Assembly: GCA_902609645.1 (NCBI GenBank)
Contig: CACLSS010000001.1
Location: forward strand, 62,001-126,000
Direction: 5' to 3'
Length of the DNA: 64,000 bases
Origin: an uncultured Pelagibacteraceae bacterium
Lineage (GTDB): Bacteria > Pseudomonadota > Alphaproteobacteria > Pelagibacterales > Pelagibacteraceae
Position numbers and translations under genes: made by a program. The notes beneath the pieces were generated by a model, which saw nothing but the letters and a program-made list of their open reading frames with translations, did not search any database and was not told where the DNA came from. Of the stretch, positions 36,103 through 45,077 are shown in pieces; position 1 is the first letter of the stretch; each line of letters starts with the position of its first letter.

Positions 36103-37284
36103 ATGATAGAAAATAAAAAATCTATTTTACTTTTATTTAAGGAAAGAAAAAAAGAAACACCAAACTCTTTCTTCTTTGAAAGAAAATTCTCAAGAGAATA
36201 TAATACAAGTATTATTTATATTTCAGACTATTTATACAAAAATAATCACGCTATTGCTAAAATTATAAATACAATTATAGAAGAAAAGAAAATATCTATA
36301 GTATTATTTGAAGGAGACCACATATCTATTTTTGACTCAAAATTTATTAAATTAATAAGCAGTAAAGTAAAAAAAGGTTTATTTCTTCAAGACGATTACA
36401 TGTACCATTATATAAATAGAATAACCGCATCTGCTTGTGATTTCGTTCTTTCTGGATGTCCATTGTCAGTTTTGAAATTTCAAGAATTGGGATATAAATC
36501 CTTTTTTTTACCAGTAGAGGCAGATGGGACAATCTTTAAAGACTATGGTGAAAACAAGGTTCACGACGTATTATTTTTTGGAAGAGTGAAAAATAATAGA
36601 AGCAAAATCACAAAATACTTAAAAGAAAATGGTATTAACATTATTGAGTGTGGACCATATGATAAAATAAGTGATACACCAGAAAAACTAGCAAGACTTA
36701 TAAATAAATCAAAAATTGTTTTAAATTTTACTGAGTCAGACAATACTAGCAAAAAAAATAATCCAATTTCTCATTTTAAATATTCTTATGAAATGAAAGG
36801 AAGAGTTTATTTTACCGGACTTTGTGATACCTTGTGTATTTCTGAGTATTCCCCTCCAAATGAATTACTTTTTAGCAACAATGAAGTTCCATTTTTTTAT
36901 AATGAGATTGATTGTTTAAGCTTAATTAAAGATTTTTTAAAAAATGAAACAAAATTAGTATCAGCTACAAAAAAATACAGACAAAAGTGTTCAAAATTTG
37001 AAGATAGCAACTATATTAATAAAATAAAAACATTTATAGACAATAATAAAAATGAAAATTTTAAAGTAAATATTCCTTATTGGTATGAATTTATTTTTTT
37101 TAAGAAAAATTTAATGTTACGTTTTAGATCAAATAACCTAAAATCTTTTTTCTTACAAATATTTGACTCTATATTCTTAACTAAATATAGATCAAAATTT
37201 TTAATTCCTTTTTTCCTTATATATTCATTATTTTCATCAATTATATTTTTATTCAAATTACCAGTTGCAAAACTTAAAATATGA
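36103..37284 (+). CDS. Glycosyltransferase, CgeB-like (GT4 type)
   Basis: The 393-residue protein resembles the CgeB/DUF3880 glycosyltransferases. A first Rossmann half has FLQDDYMYHY and LSGCPLSVLKFQELGY. VLFFGRVKNNRSKI opens the second half, then INKSKIVLNFTES and KGRVYFTGLCDTLC follow, where family members have the donor-binding loop. The C-terminus is basic and hydrophobic (about 355-390), perhaps a membrane anchor. Sequence is low-complexity Lys/Asn/Ile. The acceptor is unknown; a surface glycan is likely. It overlaps nadK by 4 bases, so it may share a transcript with tRNA-Leu and nadK. Confidence 0.68.
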   Translation: MIENKKSILLLFKERKKETPNSFFFERKFSREYNTSIIYISDYLYKNNHAIAKIINTIIEEKKISIVLFEGDHISIFDSKFIKLISSKVKKGLFLQDDYMYHYINRITASACDFVLSGCPLSVLKFQELGYKSFFLPVEADGTIFKDYGENKVHDVLFFGRVKNNRSKITKYLKENGINIIECGPYDKISDTPEKLARLINKSKIVLNFTESDNTSKKNNPISHFKYSYEMKGRVYFTGLCDTLCISEYSPPNELLFSNNEVPFFYNEIDCLSLIKDFLKNETKLVSATKKYRQKCSKFEDSNYINKIKTFIDNNKNENFKVNIPYWYEFIFFKKNLMLRFRSNNLKSFFLQIFDSIFLTKYRSKFLIPFFLIYSLFSSIIFLFKLPVAKLKI

Positions 37285-38048
37285 AAAAACTAAACTTTAT
37301 TATTGACAAAACAAATAAAGCCAAAGTTTTTAAAAAAATTATATTCAAAAAATATAAAAATTATTCAATTTCTAAATGTGATGTCATCGTTGTAGCTGGA
37401 GGTGATGGTTTTATGCTTAAAACCGTTAAAAAACTTTATAAATATAATAAGCCATTTTATGGAATTAATTGTGGCTCAATCGGTTTTTTATTAAATAAAT
37501 ATATAAATAAAAATTTAATAAAGAAGATTGATAAAGCCAAAACAACTATTATTCACCCTCTTAAAGTAAATACACTTAGCAAGGGTAATATTAAAAAGTC
37601 ATTTTTAGCACTTAATGAACTATCCCTATTTAGACAAAGCAAACAAACTGCATCTTTAAAATTAAAAATAAATAAAAAAACTCTAATCAAAAAACTCATT
37701 GGTGATGGAGTTTTATTATGTACTCCAGCAGGAAGCACAGCATACAATTTATCAGTTGATGGCCCAATTTTATCTTTGAATTCTAAAAAATTAGCAATAA
37801 CTCCAATAAGTCCATTTAGACCAAGAAGGTGGAAGGGAAAAATTTTATCAGATAAATCCTCAATACATATTTTAAATTTAGATCAAAGGAAAAGACCGGT
37901 CGCAGCTGTTGTAGATAACAACGAAATAAGAAATATTTTACATGTAAAAGCAATGGCAAATAAAAAAATTAAGTTTAAACTTCTATTTAATTTAAGAGAA
38001 AGCTTGTTTAAAAAGATTAATTCTGAACAAAAAAGAAAAATTAGCTAA
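37281..38048 (+). CDS. nadK: NAD kinase
   Basis: NadK phosphorylates NAD+ to NADP+. The 255-residue protein has the GGDG motif at residues 40-43 (VVAGGDGFML), YGINCGSIGFLLN, and the C-terminal TPAGSTAYNLSVDGPIL with the NE/D substrate segment. It is short but complete. The N-terminus is somewhat reduced, starting directly with the first beta-strand. The start overlaps the CgeB-like gene by 4 bases. Confidence 0.93.
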   Translation: MKKLNFIIDKTNKAKVFKKIIFKKYKNYSISKCDVIVVAGGDGFMLKTVKKLYKYNKPFYGINCGSIGFLLNKYINKNLIKKIDKAKTTIIHPLKVNTLSKGNIKKSFLALNELSLFRQSKQTASLKLKINKKTLIKKLIGDGVLLCTPAGSTAYNLSVDGPILSLNSKKLAITPISPFRPRRWKGKILSDKSSIHILNLDQRKRPVAAVVDNNEIRNILHVKAMANKKIKFKLLFNLRESLFKKINSEQKRKIS

Positions 38049-38115
38049 TAATTGTATATGACCATTATGGTTTAAAAAGCTTTTAAAATCTAAAAATATT
38101 TGCTTTAATAATTTA

Positions 38116-39318
38116 ATGAAAATTTTATGTGTATTATATGATGATCCACGAACAGGGATGCCTAAAAGCTATCCTGTATCTAACTTGCCAAAATTAGATA
38201 AATACCCTGATGGGATGAAATTACCTAGCCCCAGTAAAATAGATTTTAAACCAGGAGAATTACTAGGTTGCGTTTCAGGTGAATTGGGTTTGAGAAAATT
38301 TTTAGAGAGCAAAGGTCATAAACTTGTAGTTACCTCAGATAAAGACGCAAAAGGGTGTAAGGCTGATAAAGAACTGGTGGATGCAGATGTAGTTATATCG
38401 CAACCATTTTGGCCTTATTATTTAACGAGAGAAAGAATTGAGTCAGCAAAAAATTTAAAAATGGCTATTACAGCCGGTATCGGATCCGACCATGTTGATT
38501 TGCAAGCAGCTATGGATAAAAAAATTGACGTTGTTGAAGTTACATATTGTAATTCAAGATCTGTAGCAGAACATATAGTGATGATGATTTTATCTTTAGT
38601 CAGAGATTATCATAACCAGCACAAAATAGTAAATGAAGGAGGGTGGAACATAGCTGATGCAGTTAAAAGGTCTTACGATGTTGAAGGTATGCACGTCGGG
38701 ACAGTAGCAGCAGGAAGAATTGGTTTAGACGCACTAAGAAAAATGAAACCTTTCGATGTACATCTTCATTATTTTGATAGGCATAAATTACCTGATAGTG
38801 TAGAGAAAGAATTAAATTTAACTTTCCATCAATCTGTTGAGTCTTTAGTTAAAGTTTGTGATGTTGTAACAATTAATTGTCCACTTCACCCTGAAACAGA
38901 AAATTTATTTGATGAAAAACTTATAAGCAAAATGAAAAAGGGTGCTTACATTGTTAATACAGCAAGAGGTAAAATTTGTAATAGAGAAGCAATTGCTAAA
39001 GCTTTAAAGTCTGGACAACTAAGTGGTTATGCCGGAGATGTTTGGTTTCCTCAACCCGCACCTAACGATCACGTTTGGAGAACAATGCCAAATCATGGAA
39101 TGACACCACATACTTCAGGAACATCATTGTCAGCTCAGGCGAGATATGCAGCTGGTGTCAGAGAAATATTAGAATGTTTTTTTGACAAAAAACCTATTCG
39201 TGATCCATATTTAATTATAAAAGATGGTCAACTTGCAGGAATGGGAGCACATTCATATAGTAAAGGAAGTGCAACAGGTGGGTCCGAAGAAGCCGCAAAA
39301 TATAAAAAAAATAATTAA
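38116..39318 (+). CDS. fdh: NAD-dependent formate dehydrogenase
   Basis: This D-2-hydroxyacid-dehydrogenase-family enzyme oxidises formate to CO2 with NAD+. The 400-residue length and stretches TGIGSDHVDL-like (AGIGSDHVDLQAAM), GTVAAGRIGLDALR, HYFDRHKLP (Asp giving NAD+ specificity), NTARGKICNREA and PHTSGTSLSAQARYA are typical of methylotroph and plant FDH. It fits C1 oxidation for energy in marine heterotrophs. It has 67 bases of upstream non-coding sequence and appears monocistronic, ending at an AT-only hairpin with a T-run. Confidence 0.95.
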   Translation: MKILCVLYDDPRTGMPKSYPVSNLPKLDKYPDGMKLPSPSKIDFKPGELLGCVSGELGLRKFLESKGHKLVVTSDKDAKGCKADKELVDADVVISQPFWPYYLTRERIESAKNLKMAITAGIGSDHVDLQAAMDKKIDVVEVTYCNSRSVAEHIVMMILSLVRDYHNQHKIVNEGGWNIADAVKRSYDVEGMHVGTVAAGRIGLDALRKMKPFDVHLHYFDRHKLPDSVEKELNLTFHQSVESLVKVCDVVTINCPLHPETENLFDEKLISKMKKGAYIVNTARGKICNREAIAKALKSGQLSGYAGDVWFPQPAPNDHVWRTMPNHGMTPHTSGTSLSAQARYAAGVREILECFFDKKPIRDPYLIIKDGQLAGMGAHSYSKGSATGGSEEAAKYKKNN

Positions 39319-39339
39319 AAATTATTATTTTATTTTTTT
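39310..39339 (+). terminator. Weak AT-only terminator after fdh
   Basis: AATAATT (39310-39316) and AATTATT (39320-39326) form a 7-bp AT-only stem around three A, followed by ATTTTATTTTTTT. It overlaps the fdh stop and the end of the convergent methyltransferase gene. Confidence 0.35.
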
Positions 39340-40176
39340 ACAAAAACCAGAATCAAACCTTTGAATATTGTCTTTAATTTCAGAAAAAAAAAGAGTTAGG
39401 CCAGGGTGAAATCCAATTTTATTCTTCTTATTTACTCCACTTTTGGTTTTTAAAAAAATGTAATCTGTTGACTTATTATCATTTAATATTTTAATGAATT
39501 CATTTTCAGTAATATCTAAATACTCATTAAATTTATTAAATTCTAACTCGTAGTCATCACCACAAATCATACCAGTATATTGACTTTCAGCTTTTAGTAT
39601 AGATGAATAGTTTAAATAATCTTTTTTAATATTTTGATAATAATGCAATCCATCTATGTAACAGAAATCGATTTTAATGCTCATTTTTTTTAAAAATTCA
39701 AAGGCATTATCAGATGTCATTTTAAGATGAAAGTGCTTGTTATTAAAAGAATAATTTGAAACATTATTTAAAAAATAATTATATATTTTAGAAATATTTT
39801 TATCCATTTTATATGTAGTTTTCGTTTGATCTTGGTTACTCATTTTATTTTCTTTATCATCTTTCTTATTTATAAATGAAGAATAAGGATCGATAGAAAT
39901 AACAATAAAATTTTTCAATTGTTTATTTATTTCATTTCCAAAAAGCTTTAAACTTTCTCCTAGATAACTACCTACCTCTACAAAAACAAACTTTTCATTT
40001 ACATTGAAATTTTTAAATTTACTAATTTGTACATTCAAAGTCTCTAACATATCTCTTTCTCTCTTTTTTTGAAGTTGTCCATAAAATAAATATTTAGGTT
40101 TCACTTCCCTATGTAAAAGATAATTGTAATTTGTTTTAATAAAATTAAAAAAGTGGCTAATTTTTTTTATTCTCAT
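39325..40176 (-). CDS. Class I SAM-dependent methyltransferase, Methyltransf_24-like
   Basis: The protein of 283 residues has a Rossmann motif I FVFVEVGSYLGESL, then VISIDPYSSF, and the later FCYIDGLHYYQNIKKDYL and ICGDDYE, matching the same family as the fragment at the left edge. The substrate is unknown. I chose ATG 40176 because the upstream ATG at 40194 lies inside tRNA-Thr. The gene begins 4 bases after the tRNA CCA end and is probably read from the tRNA promoter. Confidence 0.72.
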   Translation of the reverse strand: MRIKKISHFFNFIKTNYNYLLHREVKPKYLFYGQLQKKRERDMLETLNVQISKFKNFNVNEKFVFVEVGSYLGESLKLFGNEINKQLKNFIVISIDPYSSFINKKDDKENKMSNQDQTKTTYKMDKNISKIYNYFLNNVSNYSFNNKHFHLKMTSDNAFEFLKKMSIKIDFCYIDGLHYYQNIKKDYLNYSSILKAESQYTGMICGDDYELEFNKFNEYLDITENEFIKILNDNKSTDYIFLKTKSGVNKKNKIGFHPGLTLFFSEIKDNIQRFDSGFCKKIK

Positions 40177-40180
40177 ATGT

Positions 40181-40256
40181 TGGTGCCCCCACACGGACTC
40201 GAACCGCGAACCTACTGATTACAAATCAGTTGCTCTACCAATTGAGCTATGAGGGC
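40181..40256 (-). tRNA. tRNA-Thr (anticodon TGT)
   Basis: On the minus strand the acceptor GCCCTCA pairs with TGGGGGC (one G-U), the discriminator is A, and CCA is encoded (40183-40181). The loop TTTGTAA has the anticodon TGT (40223-40221). D-arm and T-arm (TTCGAGT) are normal. Its promoter candidate overlaps the end of rlmB. Confidence 0.97.
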
Positions 40257-40265
40257 CTTTCCGGA

Positions 40266-40294
40266 GTAATAAATAAAACTTTACTATTTATCAA
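40266..40294 (-). promoter_or_regulatory. Candidate promoter of tRNA-Thr, overlapping the rlmB stop
   Basis: On the minus strand TTGATA (40294-40289) and TATTAC (40271-40266) are 17 bases apart and place the start about 3 bases before the tRNA. The -35 hexamer contains the TGA stop codon (40293-40291) of the restored rlmB frame. Confidence 0.5.
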
Positions 40295-41042
40295 GATCTT
40301 TCTTTTGATGTATTTATATGATGGAAAACTATTGACGCACTATTAGCAATATTTAAACTTTCTACTTTATTATTAATCTTTATGCTAAATAAAAAATCTG
40401 AACTCTTTTTAATATGAAAATTTAAACCGTAACCTTCAGAACCAAATAACAGAACATTTTTTCCCTGCCATTTATGTTTAGTAAAATCTTTTTTACTTTC
40501 AGAACTAAATCCACTAATCCAAAAATTTTTAGTTTTAAGATATTTTAAAGCTGTGTTAACATTTGAAACTTCAAATATTTTAAGAAATTCTGTGCAACCG
40601 CTAGCACTTTTGTATAATAATTTACTCTCACTTGGAAAAGATCTTTCTTTAATTATTATACCATCAATGTCAAATGAGGCCGCACTTCTTATTATTGATC
40701 CTATATTTCTTGGATCAGTAACATCATCTAAAGCAACTAAATTAATATTTTTTTATCACTATTTTGAAATACAAAATCCTTAATATTATTTTTATCTAAA
40801 TGTTCTATTTCGGCAACAAAACCTTGATGTGTTATACCTTCTCTTGAGCAATATTTGTCTAACTCCTTTTTATTTTTAAAAAATATGTTGATATTTTTAA
40901 GTAAATTGAGATGTTGATTTTCTCTATTGATCTTATTTTTTGCCTCTTCGGTAAGGAAGACTCTAACCACTCTTCTATTAGGGTTTTTTAAGGCTTCCGT
41001 AACCGCATGCTTTCCAACTATGTAAAATGTACTTTTTTTCAC
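40291..41042 (-). pseudogene. rlmB: 23S rRNA 2'-O-methyltransferase RlmB/TrmH family, frameshifted
   Basis: The first part (41042 down to about 40737) encodes a RlmB-type N-terminal domain (YIVGKHAVTEALKN) and runs into a TAG after a seven-A run at 40754-40748. In the next frame the sequence continues without a break to a TGA at 40293-40291. It encodes the SPOUT catalytic domain: ALDDVTDPRNIGSIIRSA (motif 1), LLFGSEGYGLN (motif 2) and VESLNIANSASI (motif 3). One added A would restore a 250-residue protein of normal length. It is either a true recent frameshift, slippage on the A-run, or a homopolymer sequencing error. RlmB methylates G2251 of 23S rRNA. Confidence 0.88.
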
Positions 41043-41096
41043 TGAATTTTTAAGTTTTTTTTAAATAAATAGCATATTTAGAAGCAAAATGATTTA

Positions 41097-41125
41097 TTGC
41101 ATTTATCAAGCAAGATGCTTATAAA
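41097..41125 (+). promoter_or_regulatory. Candidate promoter of the tRNA-Tyr/Gly-tuf operon
   Basis: TTGCAT (41097-41102) and TATAAA (41120-41125) are 17 bases apart, giving a start near 41132. The leader to tRNA-Tyr contains an 8-bp inverted repeat, TTGTTGTT (41130-41137) and AACAACAA (41168-41175). It should drive tRNA-Tyr, tRNA-Gly and tuf, and perhaps further. Confidence 0.6.
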
Positions 41126-41177
41126 AACCTTGTTGTTGAATGCTTTTTAAGTTATTGGGTATCCCCTAACAACAATT

Positions 41178-41263
41178 GGAGGGGTACCAAAGCGGTCAAA
41201 TGGGGCGGGCTGTAAACCCGTTGACTTCGGTCTTCGAAAGTTCGAATCTTTCCCCCTCCACCA
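41178..41263 (+). tRNA. tRNA-Tyr (anticodon GTA)
   Basis: The acceptor GGAGGGG (41178-41184) pairs with CCCCTCC (41253-41259), with discriminator A and encoded CCA. The anticodon loop CTGTAAA has GTA at 41212-41214. The long variable arm is as expected for a bacterial tRNA-Tyr. Confidence 0.97.
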
Positions 41264-41311
41264 AACTTAATAAGTATTTTATAATTTGAAGTGTAAAATG
41301 GTTTGGATTGT

Positions 41312-41385
41312 GCGGGTGTCGTATAATGGTAATACCTCAGATTTCCAATCTGATGCTAGGAGTTCGATTCTCCTCATCCGCTCCA
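41312..41385 (+). tRNA. tRNA-Gly (anticodon TCC)
   Basis: The acceptor GCGGGTG pairs with CATCCGC (41375-41381, one G-U), with discriminator T and encoded CCA. Loop TTTCCAA has anticodon TCC at 41344-41346. It lies 48 bases after tRNA-Tyr and 38 before tuf. Confidence 0.97.
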
Positions 41386-41423
41386 AATAAAGTTTAAAAT
41401 TATATATAAAGAAGAGGAAAAAA

Positions 41424-42617
41424 ATGGCGGACAAGAAAAAATTTGAAAGAAGTAAACCTCATTGTAATATTGGAACAATTGGGCACGTGGATCATGGAAA
41501 AACAACTTTAACAGCAGCTATAACAAAAGTATTAGCTGAAAAAGGTGGTGCAGAATTTATTGCATATGATCAAATTGATAAAGCACCAGAAGAGAAAGAA
41601 AGAGGAATTACAATTTCAACAGCTCACGTTGAATATGAGACAGACAAAAGACATTACGCACACGTAGATTGCCCTGGTCACGCTGACTATGTAAAAAACA
41701 TGATCACTGGCGCAGCTCAAATGGATGGTGCAATTTTAGTTGTTAATGCAGCCGATGGCCCAATGCCTCAAACACGAGAACATATTCTTTTAGCAAGACA
41801 AGTAGGTGTTCCTGCCATTGTAGTTTTCCTAAACAAAATTGATCAAGTAAAGGATAAAGAGTTAGTAGAACTTGTAGAAACAGAAATAAGAGAGCTCCTT
41901 ACCTCTTATAAATTTCCAGGAGACAAGATTCCAATCATCAAGGGTTCAGCGTTAAACGCCGTTGAAGGAAAAGATGAAGCAACAGGAAAAAATGCAATCA
42001 TGGAACTTATGAAAGCTGTTGATGATACAATTCCGCAACCAGAAAGACCAAAAGACAAACCTTTCCTAATGCCAGTAGAAGATGTTTTCTCAATTTCAGG
42101 ACGAGGAACAGTTGCTACAGGAAGAGTAGAACAAGGAGTTGTTAAAACTGGGGAAGAACTGGAAATAGTAGGTATTAAAGATACTAAAAAAACAGTTATA
42201 ACTGGAGTGGAAATGTTTAGAAAAATTTTAGATACAGGAGAAGCCGGCGATAACATTGGTGCACTTTTAAGAGGTGTTGAAAGAACTGACATTGAAAGAG
42301 GTCAAGTTTTAGCAAAACCTGGATCTGTTACGCCACATACTGAGTTTGAAGCTCAAGCATATGTTTTAAAGAAAGAAGAGGGAGGAAGACATACTCCATT
42401 TTTTACGAAGTATAGACCTCAATTTTACTTTAGAACCACAGATGTAACAGGAGAGGTAACTCTTCCATCTGGAACTGAAATGATAATGCCAGGCGATGAT
42501 GCTAAATTTAATGTAAAACTTATAACTCCTATAGCTATGAGTGAGAAATTAAATTTTGCAATTAGAGAAGGTGGTAAAACAGTCGGTGCTGGAGTGGTAA
42601 CAAAGATTATAAAATAA
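41424..42617 (+). CDS. tuf: Elongation factor Tu
   Basis: EF-Tu carries aminoacyl-tRNA to the ribosome as a GTPase. G1 GHVDHGKTT, switch region ERGITIS, G3 [12 protein letters not shown] and G4 NKID are all visible. The length is 397. An AGAGGA ribosome-binding sequence lies 7 bases before the ATG. The gene sits between tRNA-Gly and tRNA-Trp, not after fusA as in many bacteria. No second copy follows fusA here. Confidence 0.99.
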   Translation: MADKKKFERSKPHCNIGTIGHVDHGKTTLTAAITKVLAEKGGAEFIAYDQIDKAPEEKERGITISTAHVEYETDKRHYAHVDCPGHADYVKNMITGAAQMDGAILVVNAADGPMPQTREHILLARQVGVPAIVVFLNKIDQVKDKELVELVETEIRELLTSYKFPGDKIPIIKGSALNAVEGKDEATGKNAIMELMKAVDDTIPQPERPKDKPFLMPVEDVFSISGRGTVATGRVEQGVVKTGEELEIVGIKDTKKTVITGVEMFRKILDTGEAGDNIGALLRGVERTDIERGQVLAKPGSVTPHTEFEAQAYVLKKEEGGRHTPFFTKYRPQFYFRTTDVTGEVTLPSGTEMIMPGDDAKFNVKLITPIAMSEKLNFAIREGGKTVGAGVVTKIIK

Positions 42618-42623
42618 GCTACT

Positions 42624-42699
42624 AGGAGTGTAGCTCAATTGGTAGAGCGCCGGTCTCCAAAACCGGAGGTTGGGGGTTCGATTCCCTCCGCTCCTGCCA
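42624..42699 (+). tRNA. tRNA-Trp (anticodon CCA)
   Basis: The acceptor AGGAGTG pairs with CGCTCCT (42689-42695, one G-U), with discriminator G and encoded CCA. The loop CTCCAAA has anticodon CCA at 42657-42659. It starts 6 bases after the tuf stop and ends 14 bases before secE, the standard bacterial order tuf-trnW-secE-nusG. Confidence 0.97.
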
Positions 42700-42713
42700 A
42701 AAAGAGAGAACTT

Positions 42714-42905
42714 ATGAGAAACCCATTAAGATTTTTGCAAGAAGTTAAACAAGAAGCTTTTAAGATAACGTGGCCAACTAAAAAAGATACTGTTACTGGA
42801 TCTTTAATGGTTTTTGGTTTAGCTACTTTAGCTGCAGTTTTCTTTTTATTATTAGACCAAATTTTAAGATTTTTATTAAACTTGGTTTTAACACTTAATT
42901 TTTAA
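42714..42905 (+). CDS. secE: Preprotein translocase subunit SecE
   Basis: The short 63-residue SecE has an amphipathic EVKQEAFKITWPTKKDT segment and a single membrane helix (about 31-55), as in most non-enteric bacteria. It clamps SecY in the translocon. I set the start at ATG 42714; longer frames would read through tRNA-Trp. It is 1 base upstream of nusG. Confidence 0.95.
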   Translation: MRNPLRFLQEVKQEAFKITWPTKKDTVTGSLMVFGLATLAAVFFLLLDQILRFLLNLVLTLNF

Positions 42906-42906
42906 A

Positions 42907-43431
42907 ATGAATTGGTACATCGTGCAAGCTTACTCTGGATTTGAAAATAAAGTTGCTGATAGCATTAAGGACATTATGGCAAAAAATTCTTTAGAAAATA
43001 ACCTTGGAGAAATTCTTGTTCCAACTCAAAAAGTTGTCGAGGTAAAAAAAGGTAAAAGAACACAAAAAGAAAAGAAATATTTTCCTGGATACGTTTTAGT
43101 TAAACTTGATCTAAACAAAAATATTTATCATAAAATTAAAAATATACAAAAAGTGAGTGGCTTTTTAGGCCCAGAGGGAAGCCCGGTACCTGTCTCAGAA
43201 AATGAAATTAAAAAGATAATGGGTCAGATTGATGAGACAGAGACAAATCCAGCTGCAGGAATTATTTATGAGGTTGGAGAAAAAGTAAAAGTTTCTGATG
43301 GACCATTTGCATCTTTCACCGGTTTAATTGAGGAAATTGATGAAGAAAAATTAAGATTAAAAGTTTCAGTTTCGATTTTCGGAAGACCAACACCTGTTGA
43401 TCTTGAATTTAATCAAGTGGAGAAAATGTAA
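42907..43431 (+). CDS. nusG: Transcription termination/antitermination factor NusG
   Basis: The 174-residue NusG has the NGN domain start [29 protein letters not shown], and a C-terminal KOW domain with [22 protein letters not shown]. It binds RNA polymerase and links it to Rho or to ribosomal S10. Its stop overlaps the rplK start by one base. Confidence 0.98.
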   Translation: MNWYIVQAYSGFENKVADSIKDIMAKNSLENNLGEILVPTQKVVEVKKGKRTQKEKKYFPGYVLVKLDLNKNIYHKIKNIQKVSGFLGPEGSPVPVSENEIKKIMGQIDETETNPAAGIIYEVGEKVKVSDGPFASFTGLIEEIDEEKLRLKVSVSIFGRPTPVDLEFNQVEKM

Positions 43432-43856
43432 TGGCAAAAGAAATAGCAGGTTATGTAAAATTACAAATTAAGGGAGGACAAGCAAATCCCGCCCCACCTG
43501 TAGGTCCTGCTCTCGGGCAAAGAGGAATTAATATAATGGAGTTTTGTAAAGCTTTTAACGCAAAGACAAAAGCTTTTATGGGAAAACCTGTGCCAGTTGT
43601 TATAACAGTCTATAAAGACAAAAAATTCGATTTTATAATTAAGTCTCCACCTGCATCACATTTTATTAGGGAGGCTGCTAAACTAAAAAGTGGTTCAAAA
43701 GAACCTGGAAGAGTTGTTGCGGGGTCAATAACAATTAAGCAAGCTGAACAAATTGCTAAAGAGAAAATGAAAGATCTTAACGCTCATGATTTGGAGGAAG
43801 CAACCAAAATTATATGTGGGTCTGCAAGATCAATGGGTATAGAAGTTAAAAAATGA
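43431..43856 (+). CDS. rplK: 50S ribosomal protein L11
   Basis: The 141-residue L11 has the proline-rich [22 protein letters not shown] near the N-terminus and a C-terminal rRNA-binding domain (GSARSMGI). It forms the GTPase-associated stalk base. The stop overlaps rplA by 4 bases. Confidence 0.98.
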   Translation: MAKEIAGYVKLQIKGGQANPAPPVGPALGQRGINIMEFCKAFNAKTKAFMGKPVPVVITVYKDKKFDFIIKSPPASHFIREAAKLKSGSKEPGRVVAGSITIKQAEQIAKEKMKDLNAHDLEEATKIICGSARSMGIEVKK

Positions 43857-44545
43857 AGAAGAAATCCAAAAGATATCAAAATTTAAAAGAGACTTACAAA
43901 AAAAAGGAGTCTAGTAAATTTGACCAGGTTCTTAAGGAACTCAAAAATGGATCTGGCGTTAAATTTGTTGAGTCGATTGACATTTCAATGAAGATAAATC
44001 TTAAAAAAATTAAAGGCCCAGATAACAATCTAAGAACATTAATTGACTTACCCCATGGAAATGGAAAAAAGATTAGAGTTGGTCTCTTGTGTGATGAAAA
44101 TAAATTAGATGAAGCCAAAAAAAGTGGAGCCGACGTTGTTGGTTCCGAAGATCTTTTAAAAAAAATATCAGATAAAAATATTAATTTTGATAAATTAATT
44201 TGTACTCCTTCTATGATGTCTAAAATTGGAAAATTAGGAAAAATACTTGGTCCAAAAGGTCTTATGCCAAATCCAAAGATGGGTACTGTTTCCGATGATT
44301 TGGCTAAAGCAGTTGATAAAGTTAAAAATAAATCTATTGAAGTAAAAAATGATAAAGACGGCAATCTCTCTTTCTCCATAGGTAGAAAAAGTTTTCAAGA
44401 AAATAAATTATCGGAGAATATAAAGAGTGCTTTTGAATTTTTAAAAAAAGAGAAATCATCTATTTTTAATTCTGAAAATATAAAAAAAGTTTATTTCTCT
44501 ACAACCATGAGTCCATCTTTTAAACTAAATTTTAAGGATATTTAA
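43853..44545 (+). CDS. rplA: 50S ribosomal protein L1
   Basis: The 230-residue L1 has the signature [20 protein letters not shown]. It binds 23S rRNA at the mobile L1 arm and in many bacteria represses its own operon. It overlaps rplK by 4 bases, and rplJ follows after 3 bases. Confidence 0.98.
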   Translation: MKKKSKRYQNLKETYKKKESSKFDQVLKELKNGSGVKFVESIDISMKINLKKIKGPDNNLRTLIDLPHGNGKKIRVGLLCDENKLDEAKKSGADVVGSEDLLKKISDKNINFDKLICTPSMMSKIGKLGKILGPKGLMPNPKMGTVSDDLAKAVDKVKNKSIEVKNDKDGNLSFSIGRKSFQENKLSENIKSAFEFLKKEKSSIFNSENIKKVYFSTTMSPSFKLNFKDI

Positions 44546-44548
44546 ATT

Positions 44549-45061
44549 ATGATGAGCAAAGAACAGAAAAAAAATTACGTTGAAGAAATGAAAAAAGTTT
44601 TTTCTTCAAACGAAGCAGTAATGATAGCTCATTATAAAGGTTTAAATGTAAACGAGCTTGATAAGATTAGAGCTGAAATGAGAAAAAACAGAATATTTTT
44701 CAAAGTAACAAAAAATAGAATTACAAAACTTGCCATAAAAGATACCAAATGCAAGGAACTAGAAAAGTTCTTTACTGGTCCTACAGCAGCAGCTATATCT
44801 TCAGATCCAATTACTTCAGCAAAAATTTTAGCTAAATATGCAAAAGGTGACTCACACTTAAAAATAGTTGCCGGGTTTATGGATGGAAAGGTTTTGGAAG
44901 CAAAAGACGTGGCCCAAATCGCCACACTACCTACCCTAGACGAAGCAAGAGCTAAAATTGTTGGTATTTTGTCAGCTCCTGCCCAGAAATTTTTAAGTAT
45001 TTTACTTGCACCTGGCTCAAAAATTGCTATTTTGGCCCACGAGAAAAGTAAAAAAGGTTAA
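44549..45061 (+). CDS. rplJ: 50S ribosomal protein L10
   Basis: The 170-residue L10 anchors L7/L12 dimers. The N-terminal domain ([21 protein letters not shown] region, FKVTKNRI) and the C-terminal stalk helix ([17 protein letters not shown]) are present. Only 3 bases separate it from rplA, so the long L10-binding leader known in E. coli has no room here. Confidence 0.96.
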   Translation: MMSKEQKKNYVEEMKKVFSSNEAVMIAHYKGLNVNELDKIRAEMRKNRIFFKVTKNRITKLAIKDTKCKELEKFFTGPTAAAISSDPITSAKILAKYAKGDSHLKIVAGFMDGKVLEAKDVAQIATLPTLDEARAKIVGILSAPAQKFLSILLAPGSKIAILAHEKSKKG

Positions 45062-45077
45062 ATATCTCAAAAAATTT

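Noticed and set aside
38066..38094. Palindromes ACCATTATGGT and AAAAGCTTTT before fdh
   Set aside because: They are short and AT-rich, with no partner site or regulator nearby; probably chance.
40177..40194. Methyltransferase start at ATG 40194
   Set aside because: It would place the start codon inside tRNA-Thr; ATG 40176 is free of the tRNA.
40553..40783. Plus-strand open frame across the rlmB break
   Set aside because: It is antisense to the restored SPOUT domain, which explains the sequence completely.
42639..42713. Upstream in-frame extension of secE
   Set aside because: It reads through tRNA-Trp and adds residues unlike any SecE; ATG 42714 gives the normal N-terminus.
43894..44379. 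Minus-strand open frame of 161 codons inside rplA
   Set aside because: It is antisense to a clear ribosomal gene and has no recognisable domain; a coding shadow.
45006..45077. Longer rplL starting inside rplJ
   Set aside because: The added residues are out-of-frame rplJ sequence; MADLNKI at 45078 is the L7/L12 start.
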